Source: Calliopsis andreniformis
Taxonomy: Eukaryota > Arthropoda > Insecta > Hymenoptera > Andrenidae
Direction of reading: 5' to 3'
Assembly (NCBI RefSeq): GCF_051401765.1
Contig: NW_027480546.1
Location: 806,001 to 870,000 of the forward strand
Length of the DNA stretch: 64,000 nt
This document shows, one piece after another, positions 15,493 through 31,056 of the stretch. Below the pieces are notes generated by a model. The model saw nothing but the letters and a program-made list of their open reading frames with translations, was not told where the DNA came from and did not search any database. The first letter of the stretch is position 1, and each line of letters begins with the position of its first letter. Position numbers and translations under genes: made by a program.

Positions 15493-17993
15493 ATGTTGAT
15501 CCTAATAATCATACTAACAACCATAATAATCATAGTGATCATCCTAATAACTACAATAATCATAATAATCGTAATTGTAATGTTAATAAGCATAGCAATA
15601 ATCACAATAATCATAGTAACCATAATAATCTTAATGATGATCATAATATCCATGATAATTATACCAAGATCTGTAATAATCATAATAATTATAATAATAA
15701 CCATAATGGGTTCGGAAATAATCATAATATACATTATACTAGCCATAACGACCATAATAGTCATAATAGCCATAATAATCATAATAGTCGTAATAATAAC
15801 AATAATGAACTTGGAAATAATCGTAATTATCATTATAATAGTCATAATAGCCATAAAAATCACAATAGCCATAATAATCTGAAAGGTGATCATAATAATC
15901 ATACTAACAACCATAATGATCGTAGTGATCATCATAATAACTACAATAATCATAATAATCGTAATTGTAATGTTAATAAGCTTAGCAATAATTACAATAG
16001 CCATAGTAACCGTAATAATCTTAATAATGATCATAATATTCATGATAATTATATCAAGATCCGTAATAATCATAATAATCATAATAATAACCATAGTGTG
16101 TTCGGAAATAATCATAATATACATTATACTAGCCATATCAACCATAATAGTCATAATAGCCCTAATAATCATTATAGTCGTAATAATAACAATAATGAAC
16201 TTGGAAATAATCGTAATTATCATTATAATAGTCATAATAGCCATAAAAATCACAATAGCCATAATAATCTGAAAGGTGATCATAATAATCATACTAACAA
16301 CCATAATGATCATAGTAATCATCATAATAAACAGAATAGTCATGGAAATAATCTTAATAATCATTATTATTAACGTAATAACCATAATCATCGGAATAAC
16401 CATAATGATCTTAATGATGACCATAATATTCATCACAATTATACTAAGACATATAATAATCACAGTAATCATAATAATAAACATAATAAGCTTTGAAATA
16501 ATCATAATAACCTTTATACTAGCCATAATAACCATAATAATCATAATAACTAGAATAATCATAATAGTCATAATAATCGCAATAACCATAATGATCTTAA
16601 TGATGATCATGATATTCATCATAATTATACCAAGATCCATAATAATCATAGTAACCATAATAATAAACATAATAAGCTTTGAAATAATCATAATTACCGT
16701 TATACTAGCCATAGTAACCATAATAATCACAATAACCATAATAATCATAATAATTATAGTAATAACCGTAATAAGCTCGGAAATAATCATAATAAGCGTT
16801 ATACTAGCCATAATAATCATAATAACTATAATAATCATAATAGTCATAATAATAACCATAATAAACTTGGAAATAGTCATATTTATCATTATAATAGCAA
16901 TAATAACCATAAAGATCATAATAACCATAATAATCTCAATGTTGATCATAATCATCATACTGACAGCCATAATAATCATAGTGATCATCATAATAACTAC
17001 AATAATCATAATAATCGTAATTGTAATGTTAATAAGCATAGCAATAATCACAATAATCATAGTAACCATAATAATCTTAATGATGATCATAATATCCATG
17101 ATAATTATACCAAGATCCGTAATAATCATAATAATCATAATAATAACCAGAATGGGTTCGGAAATAATCATAATATACATTATACTAGCCATAACAACCA
17201 TAATAGTCATAATAGCCATAATAATCATAATAGTCGTAATAATAACAATAATGAACTTGGAAATAATCGTAATAATTATTATAATAGTCATAATAGCCAT
17301 AAAAATCACAATAGCCATAATAATCAGAATGGTGATCATAATAATCATACTAGCAACCATAATGATCATGGTAAACATCATAATAAACAGAATAGTCATG
17401 GAAATAATCTTAATAATCATTATTATTAACGTAATAACCATAATCATCGTAATAACCATAATGATCTCAATGATGACCATAATATTCATCCTAATTATAC
17501 TAAGACAAATAATAATCAGAGTAATCATAATAATAAACATAATAAGCTTTGAAATAATCATAATAACCTTTATATTAGCCATAATAACCATAATAATCAT
17601 AATAACTAGAATAATCATAATAGTCATAATAATCGCAATAACCATAATGATCTTAATGATGATCATGATATTCATCATAATTATACCAAGTTCCATAATA
17701 AGCATAGTAACCATAATAATAAACGTAATAAGCTTTGAAATAATCATAATAACCGTTATACTAGCCATAGTAACCATAATAATCATAATAACCGTAATAA
17801 CCATAATAATTATAGTAATAACCATAATAAGCTTGGAAATAATCATAATAAGCATTATACTAGCCATAATAGTCATAATAACTGTAATAATCATACTAGT
17901 CATAATAATACCCATAATAAACATGGAAATAATTATATTTATCATTATATAGCTATAATAATCATAAAAAACATAATAGCCATAGTAATCTGA
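15493..17993 (+). repeat. 2,501-bp higher-order unit, copy 2 (type-B head, 2,501-type tail)
   Basis: The head carries type B markers of the unit at 12603 (AAGATCTGT, CTTAATAATGATC, ATTATAGTCG). From about 16634 the sequence switches: 13744 reads AAGTTCCATAATAAGC while the equivalent here reads AAGATCCATAATAATC, as in the 8657-11157 copy. The unit therefore looks like a recombinant between the two unit types. It also shares private variants with the partial unit at 1-1810. Confidence 0.8.
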
Positions 17994-20900
17994 ATGTTGA
18001 TCCTAATAATCATACTAACAACCATAATAATCATAGTGATCATCCTAATAACTACAATAATCATAATAATCGTAATTGTAATGTTAATAAGCATAGCAAT
18101 AATCACAATAATCATAGTAACCATAATAATCTTAATGATGATCATAATATCCATGATAATTATACCAAGATCCGTAATAATCATAATAATTATAATAATA
18201 ACCATAATGGGTTCGGAAATAATCATAATATACATTATACTAGCCATAACGACCATAATAGTCATAATAGCCATAATAATCATAATAGTCGTAATAATAA
18301 CAATAATGAACTTGGAAATAATCGTAATTATCATTATAATAGTCATAATAGCCATAAAAATCACAATAGCCATAATAATCTGAAAGGTGATCATAATAAT
18401 CATACTAACAACCATAATGATCGTAGTGATCATCATAATAACTACAATAATCATAATAATCGTAATTGTAATGTTAATAAGCTTAGCAATAATTACAATA
18501 GCCATAGTAACCGTAATAATCTTAATGATGATCATAATATTCATGATAATTATATCAAGATCCGTAATAATCATAATAATCATAATAATAACCATAGTGT
18601 GTTCGGAAATAATCATAATATACATTATACTAGCCATATCAACCATAATAGTCATAATAGCCCTAATAATCATAATAGTCGTAATAATAACAATAATGAA
18701 CTTGGAAATAATCGTAATTATCATTATAATAGTCATAATAGCCATAAAAATCACAATAGCCATAATAATCTGAAAGGTGATAATAATAATCATACTAACA
18801 ACCATAATGATCATAGTAATCTTCATAATAAACAGAATAGTCATGGAAATAATCTTAATAATCATTATTATTAACGTAATAACCATAATCATCGTAATAA
18901 CCATAATGATCTTAATGATGACCATAATATTCATCACAATTATACTAAGACATATAATAATCACAGTAATCATAATAATAAACATAATAAGCTTTGAAAT
19001 AATCATAATAACCTTTATACTAGCCATAATAACCATAATAATCATAATAACTAGAATAATCATAATAGTCATAATAATCGCAATAACCATAATGATCTTA
19101 ATGATGATCATGATATTCATCATAATTATACCAAGATCCATAATAATCATAGTAACCATAATAATAAACATAATAAGCTTTGAAATAATCATAATTACCG
19201 TTATACTAGCCATAGTAACTATAATAATCACAATAACCATAATAATCATAATAATTATAGTAATAACCGTAATAAGCTTGGAAATAATCATAATAAGAGT
19301 TATACTAGCCATAATAATCATAATAACTATAATAATCACAATAGTCATAATAATAACCATAATAAACTTGGAAATAGTCATATTTATCATTATAATAGCA
19401 ATAATAAAAATAAAGATCATAATAGCCATAATAATCTGAATGTTGATCCCAATAATCATACTAACAACCATAATAATCATAGTGATCATCATAATAACTA
19501 CAATAATCATAATAATCGTAATTGTAATGTTAATAAGCATAGCAATAATCACAATAATCATAGTAACCATAATAATCTTAATGATGATCATAATATCCAT
19601 GATAATTATACCAAGATCCGTAAAAATCATAATAATCATAATAATAACCATAATGGGTTCGGAAATAATCATAATATACATTATGCTAGCCATAACGACC
19701 ATAATAGTCATAATAGCCATAATAATCATAATAGTCGTAATAATAACAATAATGAACATGGGAATAATCGTAATTATCATTATAATAGCCATAATAGCAA
19801 TAAAAATCACAATAGCCGTAATAATCTGAATGGTGGTCATAATAATCATACTAACAATCATAATGATCATAGTAATCATCATAATAAACAGAATAGGCAT
19901 GGAAATAATCTTAATAATCATTATGATTATCGTAATAACCATAATCATCGTAATAACCATAATGATCTTAATGATGACCATAATATTCATCATAATTATA
20001 CCAAGATCCATAATAATCATAGTAACCATAATAATAAACATAATAAGCTTTGAAATAATCATAATAACCGTTATACTAGCCATAGTAACCATAATAATCA
20101 CAATAACCATAATAATCATAATAATTATAGTAATAACCGTAATAAGCTCGGAAATAATCATAATAAGCGTTATACTAGCCATAATAATCATAATAACTAT
20201 AATAATCATAATAGTCATAATAATAACCATAATAAACTTGGAAATAGTCATATTTATCATTATAATAGCAATAATAACCATAAAGATCATAATAACCATA
20301 ATAATCTCAATGTTGATCATAATCATCATACTGACAGCCATAATAATCATAGTGATCATCATAATAACTACAATAATCATAATAATCGTAATTGTAATGT
20401 TAATAAGCATAGCAATAATCACAATAATCATAGTAACCATAATAATCTTAATGATGATCATAATATCCATGATAATTATACCAAGATCCGTAATAATCAT
20501 AATAATCATAATAATAACCATAATGGGTTCGGATCATAATATACATAATATACATAATCATAATATACATTATACTAGCCATAAGAACCATAATAGTCAT
20601 AATAGCCATAATAATCATAATAGTCGTAATAATAACAATAATGAACTAGGAAATATTCGTAATAATCATTATAATAGTCATAATAGCCATAAAAATCACA
20701 ATAGCCATAATAATCAGAATGGTGATCATAATAATCATACTAACAACCATAATGATCATAGTAATCATCATAATAAACAGAATAGTCATGGAAATAATCT
20801 TAGTAACCGTTATTATTAACGTAATAACCATAATCACCTTAATAACCATAATGATCTCAATGATGACCATAATATTCATCATAATTATACTAAGACAAAT

Positions 20901-21384
20901 AATAATCAGAGTAATCATTACAATAAACATAATAAGCTTTGAAATAATCATAATAACCTTTATACTAGCCATAATAACCATAATAATCATAATAACTAGA
21001 ATAATCATAATAGTCATAATAATCGCAATAACCATAATGATTTTAATGATGATCATGATATTCATCATAATTAAACCAAGATCCATAATAAGCATAGTAA
21101 CCATAATAATAAACATAATAAGCTTTGAAATAATCATAATAACCGTTATACTAGCCATAGTAACCATAATAATCATAATAACCATAATAATCTTAATAAT
21201 TATAGTATTAACCATAATAAGCTTGTAAATAACCATAATAAGCATTATACTAGCCATAATAATCATAATAACTATACTAATCATAGTAGTCATAATAATA
21301 ACCATAATAAACTTGGAAATAGTCATATTTAACATTATAATAGCAATAATAGCCATAAAAATCATAATAGCCATAATAATCTGA
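17994..21384 (+). repeat. Transitional satellite block between left and middle domains
   Basis: Landmark intervals are 1,446 (17994-19440), 870 (19440-20310) and 1,075 bp (20310-21385). The last equals 1,056 plus a 19-bp local expansion at about 20534. The common CATTATATAGC variant is no longer found after 17943, and from about 20,640 the units read GAACTAGG rather than GAACTTGG and carry new variants. This is where the left-domain family gives way to the middle-domain family. Confidence 0.75.
20534..20570 (+). repeat. Local 19-bp slippage expansion
   Basis: Other units read TCGG, AAATAA, then TCATAATATACATT. Here TCGGA is followed by a run in which TCATAATATACA and ATAATATACA are repeated before the normal TCATAATATACATT resumes, a net gain of 19 bp. 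The neighbouring landmark interval is 1,075 instead of 1,056 bp, which confirms the size. Short direct repeats make replication slippage the likely cause. Confidence 0.8.
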
Positions 21385-24300
21385 ATGTTGATCATAATAA
21401 TCATACTAACAGCCATAATAGTCATAGTGATCATCATAATAACTACAATAATCATAATAATCGTAATTGTAATGTTAATAAGCATAGCAATAATCCCAAT
21501 AATCATAGTAACCATAATAATCTTAATGATGATCATAATATCCTTGATAATTATACCAAGATCCGTAATAATCATTATAATCATAATAATAACCATAATG
21601 GGTTCGGACATAACCATAATACACATTATACTAGCCATAACAACCATACTAGACATAATAGCCATAATAATCATAATAGTCGTATTAATAACACTAATGA
21701 ACTTGGAAATAATCGTAATAATCATTATAGTAGTCATAATAGCCATAAAAATCACAATAGCCATAATAATCAGAATGGTGATCATAATAATCATACTAGC
21801 AACCATAATGATCATGATAATCATCATAATAAACAGAATAATCATGGAAATAATCTTAATAATCATTATTATTAACGTAATACCATAATAATCTTAATGA
21901 TGACCATAATATAAATCATAATTATACCTAGACATATAATAATCAGAATAATTGTAATAATAAGCATAATAAGCTTTGAAATAATCATAATAAACTTCAT
22001 ACTAGCGATAATAACCATAATAATCATAATAACTAGAGTAATCATAATAGTCATAATAATCGCAATAACCATAATGATTTTAATGATGATCATTATATTC
22101 ATCATAATTATACCAAGATCCATAATAATCATAGTAACCATAATAATAAACATAATAGGCTTTGAAATAATCATAATAAACGTTATACTAGCCATAGAAG
22201 CCATAATAATCATAATAACCATAATCATCATAATAATTATATTAATAACCATAATAAGCTTGGAAATAATCATCATAAGCATTATACTAGCCATAATAAT
22301 CATAATAATCATAATAACTATAATAATCATAATAGTCATAATAATAACCATAATAAACTTGGAAATAATCATATTTATCATTATAATAGCAATAATAACC
22401 ATAAATATCATAATAGCCATAATAATCTGAATGTTGATCATAATAATCATACTAACAGCCTTAATAATCATAGTGATCATCATAATAACTACAATAATCA
22501 TAATAATCGTAATAGTAATGTTAATAAGCATAGCAATAATCCCAATAATCATAGAAACCATAATAATCTTAATGATGATCATAATATCCATGATAATTAT
22601 ACCAAGATCCGTAATAATCATAATAATCATAATAATAACCATACTGGGTTCGGAAATAATCATAATATACATTATACTAGCCATATCAACCATAATAGTC
22701 ATAATAGCCATAATAATCATAATAGTCGTAATAATAACAATAATGAACTTTGAAATAATCGTAATAATCATTATAATAGTCATAATAGCCGTAAAAATCA
22801 CAATAGCCATAAGAATCAGAATGGTGATCATAATAATCATACTAACAACCATAATGATCACAGTGATCATCATAATAACTACAATAATCATAATAATAGT
22901 AATTGTAATGTTAATAAGCTTAGCAATGATCACAATAATCATAGTAACCGTAATAATCTCAATGATGATCATAATATTCATGATAATTATATCAAGATCC
23001 GTAATAATCATAATAATCATAATAATAACCCTAATGTGTTCGGAAATAATCATAATATACATTATACTTGCCATAACAACCATAATAGTCATAATAGACG
23101 TAATAATCATAATAGTCGTAATAATAACAATAATAAACTTGGAAATAATCGTAATAATCATTATAATAGCCATAATAGCAATAAAAATCACAATAGCCGT
23201 AATAATCTGAATGGTGGTCATAATAATCATACTAACAATCATAATGATCATAGTAATCATCATAATAAACAGAATAGGCATGGAAATAATCTTAATAATC
23301 ATTATTATTAACGTAATACCTTAATAATCTTAATGATGACCATAATATAAATCATAATTATACCTAGACATATAATAATCAGAATAATTATAATAATAAG
23401 CATAATAAGCTTTGAAATAATCATAATAAACTTCATACTAGCCATAATAGCCATAATAATCATAATAACTAGAGTAATCATAATAGTCATAATAATCGCA
23501 ATAACCATAATGATCTTAATGATGATCATTATATTCATCATAATTATACCAAGATCCATAATAATCATAGTAACCATAATAATAAACATAATAGGCTTTG
23601 AAATAATCATAATAAACGTTATACTAGCCATAGAAGCCATAATAATCATAATAACCATAATCATCATAATAATTATATTAATAACCATAATAAGCTTGGA
23701 AATAATCATTATAAGCATTATACTAGCCATAATAATCATAATAATCATAATAACTATAATAATCATAATAGTCATAATAATAACCATAATAAACTTGGAA
23801 ATAATCATATTTATCATTATAATAGCAATAATAACCATAAAAATCATAATAGCCGTAATAATCTGAATGTTGATCCTAATAATCATACTAACAACCACAA
23901 TAATCATAGTGACCACCATAATAACTACAATAATCATAATAATCGTAATTGTAATGTTAATAAGCATAGCAATAATCACAATAATCATAGTAACCATAAT
24001 AATCTTAATGATGATCATAATATCCATGATAATTATACCAAGATCCGTAATAATCATAATAATCATAATAATAACCATAATGGGTTCGGAAATAATCATA
24101 ATATACATTATACTAGCCATAACAACCATAATAGTCATAATAACCATAATAATCATAATAGTCGTAATAATAACAATAATGAACTAGGAAATAATCGTAA
24201 TAATCATTATAATAGTCATAATAGCCATAAAAATCACAATAGCCCTAATAATCAGAATGGTGATCATAATAATCATACTAACAACCATAATGATCATAGT

Positions 24301-27300
24301 AATCATCATAATAAACAGAATAGTCATGGAAATAATCTTAGTAACCGTTATTATTAACGTAATAACCATAATCACCTTAATAACCATAATGGTCTCAATG
24401 ATGACCATAATATTCATCATAATTGTACTAAGACAAATAATAATCAGAGTAATCATAATAATAAACATAATAAGCTTTGAAATAATCATAATAACCTTTA
24501 TACTAGCCATAATAACCATAATAATCATAATAACTAGAATAATCATAATAGTCATAATAATCGCAATAACCATAATGATCTTAATGATGATCATGATATT
24601 CATCATAATTAAACCAAGATCCATAATAAGCATAGTAACCATAATAATATACATAATAAGCTTTGAAATAATCATAATAACCGTTATACTAGCCATAGTA
24701 ACCATAATAATCATAATAACCATAATAATCTTAATAATTATAGTATTAACCATAATAAGCTTGGAAATAACCATAATAAGCATTATACTAGCCATAATAA
24801 TCATAATAACTATAATAATCATAGTAGTCATAATAATAACCATAATAAACTTGGAAATAGTCATATTTAACATTATAATAGCAATAATAGCCATAAAATT
24901 CATAATAGCCATAATAATCTGAATGTTGATCATAATAATCATACTAACAGCCATAATAGTCATTGTGATCATCATAATAACTACAATAATCATAATAATC
25001 GTAATTGTAATGTTAATAAGCATAGCAATAATCCCAATAATCATAGTAACCATAATAATCTTAATGATGATCATAATATACATGATAATTATACCAAGAT
25101 CCGTAATAATCATAATAATCATAATAATAACCATAATAGGAGCGGAAATAATCATAATATACATTATACAACCCCTAACAACTATAATAGTCGTAATAGC
25201 CATAATAATCATAATAGTCGTAATAATAACAATAATGAACTTGGAAATAATCGTAATAATCATTATAATAGCCATAATAGCAATAAAAATCACAATAGCC
25301 GTAATAATCTGAATGGTGGTCATAATATTCATACTAACAATCATAATGATCATAGTAATCTTCATAATAAACGGAATAGTCATGGAAATAATCTTAATAA
25401 TCACTGTGATTATCGTAATAACCATAATCATCGTAATATCCATAATTATCTTAATGATGACCATAATATTCATCATAATTATACCAAGATCCATAATAAT
25501 CATAGTAACCATAATAATAAACATAATAAGCTTTGAAATAATCATAATAACCGTTATACTAGCCATAGTAACCATAATAATCATAATAACTATAATAATC
25601 ATAATAGTCATAATAATAACCGTAATAAACTTGGAAATAATCATATTTATCTGTATAATAGCAGTAATAACCATAAAAATCATAATAGCCGTAATAATCT
25701 GAATGTTGATCCTAATAATCATACTAACAACCATAATAATCATAGTGAACACCATAATAACTACAATAATCATAATAATCGTAATTGTAATGTTAATAAG
25801 CAAAGCAATAATCACAATAATCATAGTAACCATAATAATCTTAATGATGATCATAATATCCATGATAATTATACCAAGATCCGTAATAATCATAATAATC
25901 ATAATAATAACCATAATGGGTTCGGAAATAATCATAATATACATTAAACTAGCCATAACAACCATAATAGTCGTAATAGCCATAATATTCATAATAGTCG
26001 TAATAATAACAATAATGAACTAGGAAATAATCGTAATAATCATTATAATAGTCATAATAGCCATAAAAATCACATTAGCCATAATAATCAGAATGGTGAT
26101 CATAATAATCATACTAACAACCATAATGATCATAGTAATCATCATAATAAACAGAATAGTCATGGAAATAATCTTAGTAACCGTTATTATTAACGTAATA
26201 CCATAATAATCTTAATGATGACCATAATATAAATCATAATTATACCTAGACATATAATAATCAGAATAATTATAATAATAAGCATAATAAGCTTTGAAAT
26301 AATCATAATAAACTTCATACTAGCCATAATAACCATAATAATCATAATAACTAGAGTAATCATAATAGTCATAATAATCGCAATAACCATAATGATCGTA
26401 ATGATGATCATTATATCCATCATAATTATACCAAGATCCATAATAATCATAGTAACCATAATAATAAACATAATAGGCTTTGAAATAATCATAATAAACG
26501 TTATACTAGCCATAGAAGCCATAATAATCATAATAACCATAATCATCATTATAATTATATTAATAACCATAATAAGCTTGGAAATAATCATCATAAGCAT
26601 TATACTAGCCATAATAATCATAATAATCATAATAACTATAATAATCATAATAGTCATAATAATAACCATAATAAACTTGGAAATAATCATATTTACCATT
26701 TTAATAGCAGTAATAACCATAAATATCATAATAGCCATAATAATCTGAATGTTGATCATAATAATCATACTAACAGCCATAATAATCATAGTGATCATCA
26801 TAATAACTACAATAATCATAATAATCGTAATAGTAATGTTAATAAGCATAGCGATAATCCCAATAATCATAGAAACCATAATAATCTTAATGATGATCAT
26901 AATATCCATGATAATTATACCAAGATCTGTAATAATCATAATAATCATAATAATAACCATAATGGGTTCGGACATAACCATAATACACGTTATACTAGCC
27001 ATAACAACCATAATAGTCATAATAGACATAGTAATCATAATAGTCGTATTAATAACAATAATGAACTTGGAAATAATCGTAATAATCATTATAGTAGTCA
27101 TAATAGCCATAAAAATCACAATAGCCATAATAATCAGAATGGTGATCATAATAATCATACTAGCAACCATAATGATCATGGTAATCATCATAATAAACAG
27201 AATAGTCATGGAAATAATCTTAATAATCATTATTATTAACGTAATACCATAATAATCTTAATGATGACCATAATATAAATCATAATTATACCTAGACATA

Positions 27301-30300
27301 TAATAATCAGAATAATTATAATAATAAGCATAATAAGCTTTGAAATAATCATAATAAACTTCATACTAGCCATAATAACCATAATAATCATAATAACTAG
27401 AGTAATCATAATAGTCATAATAATCGCAATAACCATAATGATCGTAATGATGATCATTATATTCATCATAATTATACCAAGATCCATAATAATCATAGTA
27501 ACCATAATAATAAACATAATAGGCTTTGAAATAATCATAATAAACGTTATACTAGCCATAGAAGCCATAATAATCATAATAACCATAATCATCATTATAA
27601 TTATATTAATAACCATAATAAGCTTGGAAATAATCATCATAAGCATTATACTAGCCATAATAATCATAATAATCATAATAACTATAATAATCATAATAGT
27701 CATAATAATAACCATAATAAACTTGGAAATAATCATATTTATCATTATAATAGCAATAATAACCATAAATATCATAATAGCCATAATAATCTGAATGTTG
27801 ATCATAATAATCATACTAACAGCCATAATAATCATAGTGATCATCATAATAACTACAATAATCATAATAATCGTAATAGTAATGTAAATAAGCATAGCAA
27901 TAATCCCAATAATCATAGAAACCATAATAATCTTAATGATGATCATAATATCCATGATAATTATACCAAGATCTGTAATAATCATAATAATCATAATAAT
28001 AACCATAATAGGAGCGGAAATAATCATAATATACATTATACAACCCCTAACAACTATAATAGTCGTAATAGCCATAATAATCATAATAGTCGTAATAATA
28101 ACAATAATGAACTTGGAAATAATCGTAATAATCATTATAATAGCCATAATAGCAATAAAAATCACAATAGCCGTAATAATCTGAATGGTGGTCATAATAT
28201 TCATACTAACAATCATAATGATCATAGTAATCTTCATAATAAACGGAATAGTCATGGAAATAATCTTAATAATCACTGTGATTATCGTAATAACCATAAT
28301 CATCGTAATATCCATAATTATCTTAATGATGACCATAATATTCATCATAATTATACCAAGATCCATAATAATCATAGTAACCATAATAATAAACATAATA
28401 AGCTTTGAAATAATCATAATAACCGTTATACTAGCCATAGTAACCATAATAATCATAATAACTATAATAATCATAATAGTCATAATAATAACCGTAATAA
28501 ACTTGGAAATAATCATATTTATCTGTATAATAGCAGTAATAACCATAAAAATCATAATAGCCGTAATAATCTGAATGTTGATCCTAATAATCATACTAAC
28601 AACCATAATAATCATAGTGACCACAATAATAACTACAATAATCATAATAATCGTAATTGTGATGTTAATAAGCAAAGCAATAATCACAATAATCATAGTA
28701 ACCATAATAATCTTAATGATGATCATAATATCCATGATAATTATACCAAGATCCGTAATAATCATAATAATCATAATAATAACCATAATGGGTTCGGAAA
28801 TAATCATAATATACATTAAACTAGCCATAACAACCATAATAGTCGTAATAGCCATAATATTCATAATAGTCGTAATAATAACAATAATGAACTAGGAAAT
28901 AATCGTAATAATCATTATAATAGTCATAATAGCCATAAAAATCACATTAGCCATAATAATCAGAATGGTGATCATAATAATCATACTAACAACCATAATG
29001 ATCATAGTAATCATCATAATAACTACAATAATCATAATAATCGTAATTGTAATGTTAATAAGCTTAGCAATGATCACAATAATCATAGTAACCGTAATAA
29101 TCTTAATGATGATCATAATATTCATGATAATTATATCAAGATCCGTAATAATCATAATAATCATAATAATAACCCTAATGTGTTCGGAAATAATCATAAT
29201 ATACATTATACTTGCCATAACAACCATAATAGTCATAATAGCCGCAATAATCATAATAGTCGTAATAATAACAATAATGAACTTGGAAATAATCGTAAAA
29301 ATCATTATAATAGCCATAATAGCAATAAAAATCACAATAGCCATAATAATCAGAATGGTGATCATAATAATCATACTAGCAACCATAATGATCATGGTAA
29401 TCATCATAATAAACAGAATAGTCATGGAAATAACCTTAATAATCATTATTATTAACGTAATATCATAATAATCTTAATGATGACCATAATATAAATCATA
29501 ATTATACCTAGACATAGAATAATCAGAGTAATCATAATAATAAGCATAATAAGCTTTGAAATAATCATAATAAACTTCATACTAGCCATAATAACCATAA
29601 TAATCATAATAACTAGAGTAATCATAATAGTCATAATAATCGCAATAACCATAATGATCTTAATGATGATCATTATATTCATCATAATTATACCAAGATC
29701 CATAATAATCATAGCAACCATAATAATAAACATAATAGGCTTTGAAATAATCATAATAAACGTTATACTAGCCATAGAAGCCATAATAATCATAATAACC
29801 ATAATCATCATAATAATTATATTAATAACCATAATAAGCTTGGAAATAATCATCATTAGCATTATACTAGCTATAATAATCATAATAATCATAATAACTA
29901 TAATAATCATAATAGTCATAATAATAACCATAATAAACTTGGAAATAATCATATTTATCATTATAATAGCAATAATAACCATAAATATCATAATAGCCAT
30001 AATAATCTGAATGTTGATCATAATAATCATACTAACAGCCATAACAATCATAGTGATCATCATAATAACTACAATAATCATAATAATCGTAATAGTAATG
30101 TGAATAAGCATAGCAATAATCCCAATAATCATAGAAACCATAATAATCTTAATGATGATCATAATATCCATGATAATTATACCAAGATCTGTAATAATCA
30201 TAATAATCATAATAATAACCATAATAGGAGCGGAAATAATCATAATATACATTATACAACCCCTAACAACTATAATAGTCGTAATAGCCATAATAATCAT

Positions 30301-31056
30301 AATAGTCGTAATAATAACAATAATGAACTTGGAAATAATCGTAATAATCATTATAATAGCCATAATAGCAATAAAAATCTCAATAGCCGTAATAATCTGA
30401 ATGGTGGTCAGAATATTCATACTAACAATCATAATGATCATGGTAATCATCATAATAAACAGAATAGTCATGGAAATAATCTTAAGAATCATTATTATTA
30501 ACGTAATACCATAATAATCTTAATGATGACCATAATATAAATCATAATTATACCTAGACATATAATAATCAGAATAATTATAATAATAAGCATAATAAGC
30601 TTTGAAATAATCATAATAAACTTCATACTAGCCATAATAACCATAATAATCATAATAACTAGAGTAATCGTAATAGTCATAATAATCGCAATAACCATAA
30701 TGATCTTAATGATGATCATGATATTCATCATAATTATACCAAGATCCATAATAATCATAGTAACCATAATAATAAACATAATAGGCTTTGAAATAATCAT
30801 AATAAACGTTATACTAGCCATAGAAGCCATAATAATCATAATAACCATAATCATCATAATAATTATATTAATAACCATAATAAGCTTGGAAATAATCATC
30901 ATAAGCATTATACTAGCCATAATAATCATAATAATCATAATAACTATAATAATCATAATAGTCATAATAATAACCATAATAAACTTGGAAATAATCATAT
31001 TTATCATTATAATAGCAATAATAACCATAAATATCATAATAGCCATAATAATCTGA
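21385..31056 (+). repeat. Middle-domain satellite family with shared 19-bp deletion
   Basis: Units carry a 19-bp deletion relative to the usual sequence after ATTAACGTAATA, giving ATTAACGTAATACC. The junction is at 21883, 23319, 26201, 27247, 29463 (one base changed) and 30509. The same units read ATAGGCTTTGAA where others read ATAAGCTTTGAA, destroying that HindIII site. Landmark intervals are 1,046, 1,436, 1,056, 780, 1,046, 1,046, 780, 1,436 and 1,046 bp, that is, 1,046 or 1,056 with 390-bp multiples added, or 780 alone. A second private module reads GGAGCGGAAATAATC and ends in ATTATACAACCCC (near 25131, 28011 and 30230). Confidence 0.8.
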
